Shown in pieces: positions 19,716 through 27,627 of a stretch of 64,000 nt of DNA. Under the pieces are notes generated by a model. It searched no databases. It was given only the letters and a program-made list of their open reading frames with translations, and was not told the DNA's origin. The DNA comes from Longimicrobium sp. (GTDB lineage: Bacteria; Gemmatimonadota; Gemmatimonadetes; Longimicrobiales; Longimicrobiaceae), in NCBI RefSeq assembly GCF_035474595.1, contig NZ_DATIND010000149.1:1-64000 (forward strand), given 5' to 3'. Made by a program: the position numbers and the translations under genes. Position 1 is the stretch's first letter, and each line of letters begins with the position of its first letter.

Positions 19716-21763
19716 CGCAGATCGGCGAAGTCGCTCTCTGGCTGGCGCTGCTGGTGGCCGGCTGGGGGGCCACGCTGGGCTTCTACGGCGGACGCAAGGG
19801 CCGCGGCGACCTGGTGCTGAGCGCCGAGCGCTCGGTGTACGCCGTGTTCGGGCTGCTGGTGACGGCATCCATCGCCATCATCGCGGCCTTCCTGCGCAGC
19901 GAGTTCCGCTACAAGTACGTGGCGGGGTATTCCAACCGCGAGCTCGGCCTCTTCTACAAGATCACGGGGCTGTGGGCGGGGCAGACGGGGTCGCTGGTGT
20001 TCTGGGCGCTCCTGCTCTCGTTCTTCGGCTCCATCGTGATGCTGCAGAACCGCCGCCGCAACCGCGAGTTCATGCCGTACGTGGCGGGCACGGTGCTCAC
20101 CGTGCTGGCCTTCTTCATGGTGGTGGTGGTCTTCGCCAGCAACCCGTTCCAGCTGATGGACTTCGTCCCGCCCGACGGGCGCGGGCTGAACCCGCAGCTG
20201 CAGAACTACTGGATGACCATCCATCCGCCCACGCTGTACCTGGGCTTCACCTGCTTCACCATCCCCTTCGCCTTCGCCGTTTCCGCGCTGCTCAGCGGAC
20301 GGCTGGACACGCGCTGGATCACCACGACGCGGCGGTGGACGCTGCTCGCGTGGTTCTTCCTCACCTGCGGCATCATCTTCGGAATGATGTGGGCGTACGT
20401 GGAGCTGGGGTGGGGGGGATACTGGTTCTGGGACCCGGTGGAGAACGCGTCGCTCCTCCCCTGGCTCACGGGGACGGCGTTCCTGCACTCGGTGATGATC
20501 CAGGAGAAGCGGGGGATGCTGAAGATGTGGAACGTCCTGCTGGTGATCGGGACCTTCCTCCTCTCCATCTTCGCGACGTTCCTGACGCGCAGCGGGCTCA
20601 TCGAGAGCGTGCACTCGTTCGCCGAGAACACCACGATCGCCTACATCTTCCTGGGCTTCCTGGGCTCCCTGATCCTGGCCAGCGCGGCGCTGGTCTGGTG
20701 GCGCCGCCACGCCTTCGCGCCCGAGAACCGGCTGGAGAGCTTCCTGTCGCGCGAGGCGGCGTTCCTGGTGAACAACCTGGCGTTCGTCTCGGTGATGTTC
20801 GCGGTGCTGTGGGGGACCACGTTCCCGCTCATCAGCGAGGGGATCTTCGGGCAGAAGATCAACGTGGGGCCGCCCTTCTACAACCGGGTGAACGTCCCGC
20901 TGGGCCTCATCCTCCTCTTCCTGCTGGGCGTGGGGCCGGTCATCGCCTGGCGCAAGGCCACGCCGCGCAACCTGAAGCGCAATTTCACCCTTCCGCTGGC
21001 CGCCGGCCTGGGCGTCACCGGGCTGATGTGGACCACGGGGGTGTCGCATCCCTACGCGCTGGCCACGTTCGGCCTCGCCGCGTTCAGCATGACCACGATC
21101 GTGGTGGAGTTCTGGAAGGGAACGCGGGCGCGGGCGAAGATCGAGGGCGAGAACCCCTTCACCGCCTTCGTGCACCTCTTCGAGCGCAACCGGCGCCGCT
21201 ACGGCGGCTACGTGGTGCACGCCGGCTTCATCGTCTGCTTCTGCGGCTTCGCGGGAAAGGCGTTCAACGCCGAGAAGCAGGTGGCGCTGAAGCCGGGCGA
21301 GGCGGTGTCCATCCGCTCGCCTTTCGGGCACACGTACACGCTGACGTACCAGGCCATGAGCTGGTACCCGGCGCAGAACATGACCAAGATCGTCGCCTCC
21401 GTCGACGTGAAGAAGGACGGCCGCCCCGCCGGGCTGATGGCGCCCGAGAAGCGCGCCTACAAGCAGCGCGACGAGGTCACCTCCGAGGTCGGCATCCGGC
21501 GCGTGTGGAACGAGGACCTGTACCTGATCCTGGCCGGGGTCGACAATGCCGAGGGCCTCATGCAGGGGACGAACCCCCGCCCCGTGGCCACCTTCAAGGT
21601 GCTGGTGAACCCGCTGGTGCCCTGGATCTGGCTGGGCGGGTTCATCATGGCGATGGGCACGCTGGTGGCGCTCTGGCCCGCCCCGGAAGTCGTCCGGGCG
21701 ACGGTGCCCGCGCGGAAGCCGCAGCGCGCGCCGGCCGCCGAGCCCGAGCTGATGGGGATCTGA
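19712..21763 (+). CDS. ccmF: Heme lyase CcmF
   Basis: CcmF is the polytopic membrane protein that attaches heme to apocytochromes. The 683-residue product has many membrane helices and the tryptophan-rich WWD signature GGYWFWDPVENASLLPWL at about residues 235-252, flanked by conserved His residues (IHPPTLYLG upstream, FLHSVM downstream). It starts at the GTG of a GTGA overlap with ccmE. The large periplasmic domain after about residue 530 is typical of the family. Confidence 0.95.
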   Translation: MTQIGEVALWLALLVAGWGATLGFYGGRKGRGDLVLSAERSVYAVFGLLVTASIAIIAAFLRSEFRYKYVAGYSNRELGLFYKITGLWAGQTGSLVFWALLLSFFGSIVMLQNRRRNREFMPYVAGTVLTVLAFFMVVVVFASNPFQLMDFVPPDGRGLNPQLQNYWMTIHPPTLYLGFTCFTIPFAFAVSALLSGRLDTRWITTTRRWTLLAWFFLTCGIIFGMMWAYVELGWGGYWFWDPVENASLLPWLTGTAFLHSVMIQEKRGMLKMWNVLLVIGTFLLSIFATFLTRSGLIESVHSFAENTTIAYIFLGFLGSLILASAALVWWRRHAFAPENRLESFLSREAAFLVNNLAFVSVMFAVLWGTTFPLISEGIFGQKINVGPPFYNRVNVPLGLILLFLLGVGPVIAWRKATPRNLKRNFTLPLAAGLGVTGLMWTTGVSHPYALATFGLAAFSMTTIVVEFWKGTRARAKIEGENPFTAFVHLFERNRRRYGGYVVHAGFIVCFCGFAGKAFNAEKQVALKPGEAVSIRSPFGHTYTLTYQAMSWYPAQNMTKIVASVDVKKDGRPAGLMAPEKRAYKQRDEVTSEVGIRRVWNEDLYLILAGVDNAEGLMQGTNPRPVATFKVLVNPLVPWIWLGGFIMAMGTLVALWPAPEVVRATVPARKPQRAPAAEPELMGI

Positions 21764-21765
21764 CG

Positions 21766-22251
21766 ATGCGTGGGAGACTGATGGTCCTCGCCATCGCCGC
21801 CGCCGCGCTCCGGGCGGCGGCGCCCGTTTCGGCCCAGGACCCCGCGGCCGTGGCCACCGCGCGCGCGGCCGAGGAGCAGCTGCGCTCGCCGGTGACGCCC
21901 TCGCACACGCTGGACATGTGCCCCAGCCCCGAGGCCTCGGCCCTCCGCGACACGGTGATGGCCGAGGCGCTGGCCGGGCGCTCCGTCTCGCAGATCGTGG
22001 AGGGCGTCATCGCCCGCCGCGGCGAGCAGATGCGCATCCTGCCGAAGGAGAGCGGCGTCGGGCTCTGGGCCTGGATCCTCCCGCCGTCCATCCTGGTCAT
22101 CGGCGCGGGGGTGGTGGCGATGCGGCTGGCGCAGCTGAAGCGCGGACGGCGCGGGATCGTTCCCATCGCCCCCGCCACGCTGAGCGACGGCGACCGCGCG
22201 CAGGTGGAGGCCGCGCTCCGCCGCTTCGAGCGCGGGGAGGCGGCGGGATGA
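21766..22251 (+). CDS. CcmH-like protein lacking the CxxC motif
   Basis: Position and architecture are those of CcmH: signal peptide (cleavage near residue 23), a small helical domain (VMAEALAGRSVSQIVEGVIARRG), the family-like segment LPKESGVGLWAWILPP and a membrane helix at about 100-120. Canonical CcmH reduces apocytochrome cysteines with an LRCxxC motif. Here the equivalent stretch reads LRSPVT and the only cysteine in the protein is C52 (DMCPSP). Thiol-disulfide chemistry by the usual mechanism is therefore impossible. It overlaps the next gene by ATGA. Confidence 0.75.
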   Translation: MRGRLMVLAIAAAALRAAAPVSAQDPAAVATARAAEEQLRSPVTPSHTLDMCPSPEASALRDTVMAEALAGRSVSQIVEGVIARRGEQMRILPKESGVGLWAWILPPSILVIGAGVVAMRLAQLKRGRRGIVPIAPATLSDGDRAQVEAALRRFERGEAAG

Positions 22252-22646
22252 CGCTGGTTCTCCTCTCCGCCCTGCTGGCGACGGTCGTCGGAGTCCTGGT
22301 CGTCCGCCCCGTGGTCGCGCGGCGGACGGCGATCCTGGCGGACGCGGCGCCGGGGTCGCTGCTGGACGCCGAGGCGCGGCGCCGGTCCACGCTGGCCGCG
22401 CTGAAGGACCTGGAGTACGACTTCCTGGGCGGAAAGCTGGACCAGGCCGACTACCTGGCCCAGCGCGACCGGCTGAGCTACGAGGCGCTGGCCGCCATCC
22501 GCGCGGCCGAGGCGGCGCAGGCCGCGGCCGGCGTGGGGGTGGTGGACGGGATCGTGGTCGCGGGCGAGAGCATCACCCACGCCTGCGGCTTCGTGAACCC
22601 GCCCGCCAGCCGCTTCTGCGCGGGCTGCGGAAAGCGCCTGCGGTGA
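22248..22646 (+). CDS. CcmI-like N-terminal domain fused to a zinc ribbon
   Basis: The 132-residue protein has one membrane helix (residues 2-22). An acidic helical segment LAALKDLEYDFLGGKLDQADYLAQR follows in the manner of the CcmI/CycH N-terminus, then a C-terminal zinc ribbon with C-x10-C-x2-C residues ending AGCGKRLR. CcmI normally continues with TPR repeats that hold apocytochrome; these are absent. It sits inside the ccm operon with ATGA and GTGA overlaps on both sides, so a role in cytochrome maturation is likely. Confidence 0.7.
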   Translation: MTLVLLSALLATVVGVLVVRPVVARRTAILADAAPGSLLDAEARRRSTLAALKDLEYDFLGGKLDQADYLAQRDRLSYEALAAIRAAEAAQAAAGVGVVDGIVVAGESITHACGFVNPPASRFCAGCGKRLR

Positions 22647-23353
22647 CGGCGCCCGCGCTGGAGGCACGCGCGCTGGAGAAGTGGTACGGGCCGCTCCCCG
22701 CCGTCCGCGGGATCGAGTTCACGCTGGCCCGCGGCGAGTTCCTGGTCGTCTTCGGCCCCAACGGGGCGGGGAAGACCACGCTCCTGCGCATGCTCTGCGG
22801 CGCGGTGCGGCCCACCCGCGGCTCCGTCCTCGTCGCCGGGGGGGACGTGGGCGACGAGGCGGCGCGGCGCCGGATCGGCCTCCTCTCGCACCAGACCTTT
22901 CTCTACCCGGGGCTGACGGCGGCCGAGAACCTGGACTTCTACGGCCGGCTCTACGGGTTGAAGGGGCGGCGCGAGGTCGTGGACGCGGCGCTGGACTCCG
23001 TCGGATTGCGCGAGCGGCGGGACGACCGGGTGCGCACCTTCTCGCGCGGGATGCAGCAGCGGCTGGCGCTCGCGCGGACGCTCCTGCACAGCCCCGAGGT
23101 GGTGCTGCTGGACGAGCCGTACACCGGCCTGGACCCCCACGCCGCCGCCATGCTGAGCGCCGCGCTCGAGCGCCTGCGCGACGGCCGGACCACGGTGGTG
23201 CTGGTGACGCACAACCTGTCGCAGGGGCTGGAGCAGGCGGACCGCGTGGCCGTGCAGGTGGGCGGCCGCTGGGTGAGCGACGAGCCGCGCGCCGCGGTGG
23301 ACGCCGCCGCCTTCGAGCGCCTGTACACCGCCCGCGTCGCGGCGGCGGTGTGA
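22643..23353 (+). CDS. ccmA: Heme exporter ATP-binding protein CcmA
   Basis: CcmA is the ATPase of the CcmABC complex, which releases holo-CcmE from CcmC. The 236-residue protein has Walker A GPNGAGKTT, the signature FSRGMQQR, Walker B VVLLDEPYTGLD and the switch His in LVTHN. It starts at the GTG in the GTGA overlap with the zinc-ribbon gene. Gene order with ccmB and ccmC following supports the assignment over other ABC ATPases. Confidence 0.93.
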   Translation: MTAPALEARALEKWYGPLPAVRGIEFTLARGEFLVVFGPNGAGKTTLLRMLCGAVRPTRGSVLVAGGDVGDEAARRRIGLLSHQTFLYPGLTAAENLDFYGRLYGLKGRREVVDAALDSVGLRERRDDRVRTFSRGMQQRLALARTLLHSPEVVLLDEPYTGLDPHAAAMLSAALERLRDGRTTVVLVTHNLSQGLEQADRVAVQVGGRWVSDEPRAAVDAAAFERLYTARVAAAV

Positions 23354-23369
23354 TGCGCGCGCCGATGAG

Positions 23370-24140
23370 ATGCCGCGGCCGGGGGGGCTCGTGACGGAGA
23401 TGGCCGTCGCGGAGCGCGCCGAGCCCCGGGTGGCGGACGATACGGCATCTTCCGAACCCGCCGGCGCCTCGTTCCTGGCGCAGGTGTGGGCGGTGGCGCG
23501 GAAGGACCTGCTGCTGGAGGCACGCTCGCGCGAGCGGGTGCTGTCGATGGGGACCTTCGCCGTGCTCGTGGCCGTGGTCTTCAGCTTCGCGGTGGACCCC
23601 AGCATCCGCGCGCGCTCCATCGCCGGGGCCATGATCTGGGTGACGGTGCTGTTCGCGGGAACGCTGGGGCTGGGGCGCTCGTTCGCGCTGGAGAAGGAGG
23701 CCGACGCGCTGACCGGCGTCCTCCTCTCCCCCGTGGACCGCGGCGCGCTCTTCCTGGGGAAGTGGCTGGCGAACATGGCCATCGTGCTGGCCGTGGAGGC
23801 GCTGATCTTTCCCGTGTTCGCGCTCTTCTTCACCCTGAGCTTCCAGGGCTCGCTCCCGGCGCTCGCGGCGGTGGTGGTTCTGGCGACGGCGGGGTTCATG
23901 GCGCTGGGCACCCTTTTCGGCGCGGTGGCGGCGCACACGCGGCTGGGCGAGACGCTCATCCCCATCCTGCTGCTGCCCTTGCTGACGCCGGTGGTGATCT
24001 TCGCCTGCGCGGCCACGCAGCGCCTGCTGGTGGGCCGCCCGGTGAGCGACGTGGTGAGCCAGTTGAAGATGCTGGGCGCCTTCGCGCTGATCTTTTTGTT
24101 CGTGTGCACGGCCCTTTTCGGCGCCGTTGTGGAGGAGTAG
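23370..24140 (+). CDS. ccmB: Heme exporter membrane protein CcmB
   Basis: This polytopic membrane protein of the CcmABC complex has six hydrophobic segments after a hydrophilic N-terminus and the family motif ARKDLLLEARSRE near residue 43. The length of 256 residues exceeds the usual 220 because of the N-terminal extension; in-frame starts at 23391 (GTG) and 23400 (ATG) are alternatives and would shorten it. ccmC starts immediately after the stop. Confidence 0.92.
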   Translation: MPRPGGLVTEMAVAERAEPRVADDTASSEPAGASFLAQVWAVARKDLLLEARSRERVLSMGTFAVLVAVVFSFAVDPSIRARSIAGAMIWVTVLFAGTLGLGRSFALEKEADALTGVLLSPVDRGALFLGKWLANMAIVLAVEALIFPVFALFFTLSFQGSLPALAAVVVLATAGFMALGTLFGAVAAHTRLGETLIPILLLPLLTPVVIFACAATQRLLVGRPVSDVVSQLKMLGAFALIFLFVCTALFGAVVEE

Positions 24141-24893
24141 ATGGAGACGACGACTCGGCCGGAATCGCCCGCGCTCGCCCGCCTTGGCCCGGCGGGGATG
24201 GACGATTCGCTCGCCGGAACGCGCCGCTGGGCGGCGGGGTTCGGCGTGGTGGGGATGGGGCTGCTGCTGTGGGGGCTGTGGATGGTGTTCTTCTACGCCC
24301 CCACCGAGGCGGAGATGGGCATCGTGCAGCGCATCTTCTACGTGCACGTGCCCAGCGCGTGGACCATGTTCCTGGCCTTCGGGCTGGTGGCGCTCTGCTC
24401 GGCCGGCTACCTGTGGCTGCGCGACCCCAAGCTCGACGCCATCGCCGTTTCGGCGGCGGAGATCGGGCTGCTGTTCGCCACGCTGGTGCTGCTCACCGGG
24501 CCGCTGTGGGCGCGGGTGGCGTGGGGCGCGTGGTGGGTGTGGGAGCCGCGGCTCACGCTCACGCTGCTGCTCTGGTTCATGGGCGTCGCCTACTTCATGC
24601 TCCGCGGCGCGGCCGAGAACCCCGAGCGCGGCAGGCGTTTCTCCGCGATCCTGGGGATCGTGGCGGCGGTCGACATCCCGCTGATCCACCTGAGCGTGCA
24701 GTGGTGGCGCTCGCAGCACCCCAAGCCGGTGGTGATGCGCCCCGAGGGCGCGCAGGCCGATCCGGCCATCCTGCAGACGCTTTTCGTCTGCCTGTTCGCC
24801 TTCACCTTCCTGTTCCTTTCGCTCCTGCTGATCCGCTACGGGATGGAGCGCCTGCAGCAGCGCGTGCACGCCCTGCGCGCCGCGCCCCGCTGA
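24141..24893 (+). CDS. ccmC: Heme transport protein CcmC
   Basis: CcmC loads heme onto CcmE. The 250-residue protein has six membrane helices and the WWD signature WGAWWVWEPRLT at about residues 128-139. It also has the two flanking heme-binding His in FYVHVPSAW and IHLSVQWW. A GGAG element lies 7 bp before the start, inside the end of ccmB. The protein ends in a basic tail. Its presence with CcmA, B, E and F makes this a functional System I core. Confidence 0.95.
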   Translation: METTTRPESPALARLGPAGMDDSLAGTRRWAAGFGVVGMGLLLWGLWMVFFYAPTEAEMGIVQRIFYVHVPSAWTMFLAFGLVALCSAGYLWLRDPKLDAIAVSAAEIGLLFATLVLLTGPLWARVAWGAWWVWEPRLTLTLLLWFMGVAYFMLRGAAENPERGRRFSAILGIVAAVDIPLIHLSVQWWRSQHPKPVVMRPEGAQADPAILQTLFVCLFAFTFLFLSLLLIRYGMERLQQRVHALRAAPR

Positions 24894-24922
24894 CGCCTCC
24901 GTTTCCGGGAGAAATCCGACCG

Positions 24923-25234
24923 ATGCGCCCGATCCGATTCGCCCGCGCGGCGCTCGCCGCCGCCCTGCTCGCGCTCTCGCCCGCGCCGCGCCTGGCCGCG
25001 CAGGACGCGCCACCGGCCGCCGCTTCGACGCAGGCGCCCGCCCCCGCGGAGCAGCCGCTGGGCGGCCCCGCGCTCTCCGCCGAGGCGGGGCCGCCGCGGA
25101 CGCTGCGCGCCTACTGGCACGTGTTCATCGCCTTCGCGCTGGCGTGGCTGCTGGTGTTCGGCTACGCCATTTCTCTGGGCCGCCGCTTCCGCGCGATCGA
25201 GCGCGAGGTCGACGCCCTGCGCGGCGCGTCGTGA
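24923..25234 (+). CDS. CcmD-like small membrane protein
   Basis: CcmD is a small membrane protein that helps release CcmE from CcmABC. This 103-residue product has a signal-peptide-like start ending LAAQDA, a Pro/Ala linker, and a C-terminal membrane helix YWHVFIAFALAWLLVFGYAI followed by a basic, coiled-coil-like tail (RRFRAIEREVDAL). That helix-plus-tail is CcmD-like; the extra N-terminal secreted part is not typical. It closes the ccm operon 29 bp after ccmC. Confidence 0.75.
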   Translation: MRPIRFARAALAAALLALSPAPRLAAQDAPPAAASTQAPAPAEQPLGGPALSAEAGPPRTLRAYWHVFIAFALAWLLVFGYAISLGRRFRAIEREVDALRGAS

Positions 25235-25254
25235 CCGTAGAGATCGATCGTTCA

Positions 25255-25310
25255 GCCTCGCGCAGTTTGCGAGGCTTCCCGTAGTTGTTGCTGCGACTTC
25301 AGTCGCCGGT
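25255..25310 (+). repeat. Two-hairpin repeat, type A, copy 4
   Basis: It has the same layout as the copy at 4492, with GCGACTTCAGTCGC as second hairpin. It lies 20 bp past the ccm operon and may act as its terminator. Confidence 0.85.
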
Positions 25311-25359
25311 GATTGGCTGCGGCGAAATAAATGCTCGCCGATTGCGCCCGACCCTGACC

Positions 25360-25428
25360 TGACGTCATCCTGAGGCCGGCCACACTGCAAGCTGATTCGC
25401 GCAAGCGCCTGCAGGCCGAAGGATCCAT
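25360..25428 (+). repeat. 70-bp repeat family C, copy 1
   Basis: It begins GACGTCATCCTGAGGCCGGCC and ends GCAGGCCGAAGGATCCAT. The ends are imperfect inverted repeats and the middle is variable. Copies lie at 40513, 51436, 51611 and 55251. Confidence 0.8.
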
Positions 25429-25668
25429 AACCGAGGCCGCACGTCAGCCGGCAGTCCGCGCTGAATCGCTTGGCGGCTTCGGGTTTACGGACGGGAGATG
25501 AAGATGCGGGGGCGCTCCGGCCATCGGAGCGCTCCGCTTTTCGTGGAAATCGGCCGATGCGATCCGTCGAATTCCCGAGCCGCGGTGATGTCTTGCGAAG
25601 CCACCGCGCGGGAAAGATGTTGATCGTCATCCCACCGTCCGTTTCCACCTCCAGCCCATGGAGCTCCG

Positions 25669-26688
25669 ATGCTGATCCCCCGCTACTGGCACCGCGCGGA
25701 CTCCCAGGCGGTGAAGCCCGACGGCCAGCCGGTGCGCTTCCACGTCTGGCGCGGCTCGCGCGGCAGCCCCGCCGACGCGCAGGTGCTCGCGGAGCAGGCG
25801 GTGGTGCGCGTGGCCGAGCGCATCCAGAGCGGGATGGGCTTCCCCGAGAAGTACACCTACGGCGACCGCCCGCTGCGCGAGGAGGTGGTGCGCGAGATCC
25901 AGGGCTCCGGCGGCCCCGACGCGCCCGACGCGGCGATCACGCGCAACATCTATGGCGCGCTGGTGCTGAACGCCGCGCACGCGTTCTTCATCGACGTCGA
26001 CGTGGCCGGTTCGGAGCCGGGCGCGAGTTCCGGCTCCAGCGGTGAGCACCCGCCCCAGAACCCGGCGCAGGCCATCGGCGACGCGGCACAGTCGCTCTGG
26101 AACGCGGTGGACTCGCTCCCGCTCCCGGGTGGGCTGAAATCGTTCCTGGGCGCGTTCCGCCCGTCCTCGCCCGCGCCGTCCGCGCCGCCCCCGCCCACTC
26201 CCGCCCCCGCGCCGGCTCCCGCGGACGCGGCGACCGGGCCCGCGCTGGACCGCCTGCGCCGGTTCGTGGCCGCGCGCCCCGAGTGGCGGGTGCGCGTGTA
26301 CCGTACCTACGCGGGGCTGCGCTACCTGGTCACGCATGCGCCGTTCGAGCCCACCGGCGCGGACGCGCAGGCGGCGCTCGCCGCGATGGGCGCCGACCCG
26401 CACTACGTCCGCCTGTGCCAGGTGCAGAAGAGCTTCCGCGCGCGCCTCACGCCCAAGCCGTGGCGCATCGGGATGCCGACGCCGCCGGTGCGCTTCCCCT
26501 TCGACGGCCCCGGCGACGAGCGCGCCATGCGCGACTGGGAGTCGCGCTACGAGCAGGCCTCCGCCGGCCGCGCCACCTGCCGCTTCGTCGAGGAGATCGG
26601 CACCGGCGCCGAGCACCCCGACATCGCCCCCCTCCGCGCGCTCCACGACGAGCAGACCCGCGCTACCTCGGGGCTGCCGCTGGCGTAG
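25669..26688 (+). CDS. Conserved hypothetical protein with FIDVDV motif
   Basis: The 339-residue protein has two conserved-looking blocks separated by a Pro/Ala-rich linker (about residues 165-185). Block one contains a basic start (MLIPRYWHRAD), EKYTYGDRPLREE and ITRNIYGALVLN...FFIDVDV. Block two contains the segment VRVYRTYAGLRYLVTHAPFE, PHYVRLCQVQKSFRARLTPKPWR and ends near CRFVEE. I recall similar uncharacterised bacterial proteins, but no function. The DVDV pair and basic residues would suit a nucleotidyltransferase- or primase-like metal site; that is speculation. Confidence 0.8.
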   Translation: MLIPRYWHRADSQAVKPDGQPVRFHVWRGSRGSPADAQVLAEQAVVRVAERIQSGMGFPEKYTYGDRPLREEVVREIQGSGGPDAPDAAITRNIYGALVLNAAHAFFIDVDVAGSEPGASSGSSGEHPPQNPAQAIGDAAQSLWNAVDSLPLPGGLKSFLGAFRPSSPAPSAPPPPTPAPAPAPADAATGPALDRLRRFVAARPEWRVRVYRTYAGLRYLVTHAPFEPTGADAQAALAAMGADPHYVRLCQVQKSFRARLTPKPWRIGMPTPPVRFPFDGPGDERAMRDWESRYEQASAGRATCRFVEEIGTGAEHPDIAPLRALHDEQTRATSGLPLA

Positions 26689-26719
26689 CGCGTCGCCGTC
26701 GCGTGACCGGACACAACAA

Positions 26720-26754
26720 GGAAGCCGCGCCCGGTCCGACCGGGCGCGGCTTCC
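26720..26754 (+). terminator. Strong terminator-like hairpin
   Basis: A perfect 16-bp stem GGAAGCCGCGCCCGGT / ACCGGGCGCGGCTTCC with a 3-nt loop lies 31 bp after the hypothetical gene. Confidence 0.8.
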
Positions 26755-26774
26755 CGCTGACGTGGTGTCGCTGG

Positions 26775-26918
26775 CTACGCTCGCCGCCGCTCGGCTGATT
26801 CGCGCGGCGTCATGCCGATCGTGAGCCGCTGCCCCAGCGCGTTCGCGATGCGTTGCAGCATCGCCATCGAGTGGCCCTCGTAATCGGCATCCTCCAGGCG
26901 GCTGATGACGGATTGCGT
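26775..26918 (-). pseudogene. Remnant of an XRE-type helix-turn-helix regulator
   Basis: Read on the minus strand, this stretch encodes QSVISRLEDADYEGHSMAML followed by QRIANALGQRLTIGM. It matches the recognition-helix half of XRE/HigA-type antitoxin DNA-binding domains. The N-terminal half is missing: the frame runs straight into a GTCCCCT tandem repeat and then into the 5' region of sdaAB on the other strand. I therefore call it a decayed fragment, not a gene. Confidence 0.6.
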
Positions 26919-26958
26919 CCCCTGTCCCCTGTCCCCTGTCCCCTTTATTTTCCGCAAC

Positions 26959-27624
26959 ATGGTATCGCTCTTCGACATCCTAGGCCCGACGATGGTGGGT
27001 CCCAGCTCATCGCACACCGCGGGCGCCTGCCGCCTGGGGCAGATGGCGCGCTCCGTGGCCGGCGGCATGCCCGAGCGCGCGCACATCCGGCTGCACGGCT
27101 CGTTCGCCGCCACCGGCGAGGGGCACGGGACGCACCGCGCCATCGTGGGCGGCCTGATCGGCCTGCCGCCCGACGACCTGCGCCTGCGCAACGCTTACGA
27201 CGAGGCCGAGGCCGCGGGGCTGGCCTGGGACTTCGAGGACGTGGAGCTGGGCGACGACGCGCACCCCAACACCGCCATCATCACCACCTGGCTGAACGGC
27301 GAGGAGACCACGCTGCGCGGCGCGTCGCTGGGCGGCGGGCGCATCGAGGTGACGGAGCTGGACGGCTTCCCCGTGGAGCTGGGCGGCGACTACCACACGC
27401 TGGTGATCCAGGCGCACGACGAGCCGGGCACGATCGCTGCCGTGGCCACGGTGCTGGCCGGACACCGCGTGAACCTCGCGACCATGCGCGTGGACCGCAC
27501 CGGCCGCCACCAGGACGCGCTGATGACCATCGAGGCCGACGAGCCCATCGCCGACGCCGCGTTCGACGCGATCCGCGGGTTCCCGTGGGTGCGGTGGGCC
27601 CGCATGGTTCCCAAGATCGCCTGA
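26959..27624 (+). CDS. sdaAB: L-serine dehydratase, beta subunit
   Basis: This subunit forms, with the following gene product, an iron-sulfur L-serine deaminase producing pyruvate and ammonia. The 221-residue protein has the beta-domain signature MVSLFDILGPTMVGPSSSHT and a C-terminal ACT domain (about 148-220, HDEPGTIAAVATVLAGHRVN) that may sense serine. The ATG at 26959 is chosen because conservation starts there. Just upstream is a (GTCCCCT)n array. The alpha-subunit gene begins 3 bp after the stop. Confidence 0.94.
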   Translation: MVSLFDILGPTMVGPSSSHTAGACRLGQMARSVAGGMPERAHIRLHGSFAATGEGHGTHRAIVGGLIGLPPDDLRLRNAYDEAEAAGLAWDFEDVELGDDAHPNTAIITTWLNGEETTLRGASLGGGRIEVTELDGFPVELGGDYHTLVIQAHDEPGTIAAVATVLAGHRVNLATMRVDRTGRHQDALMTIEADEPIADAAFDAIRGFPWVRWARMVPKIA

Positions 27625-27627
27625 CCG

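Noticed and set aside
24923-25234. Signal-peptide protein unrelated to ccm
   Set aside because: Its C-terminal helix and basic tail and its position directly after ccmC fit CcmD better, although the N-terminal part is unusual.
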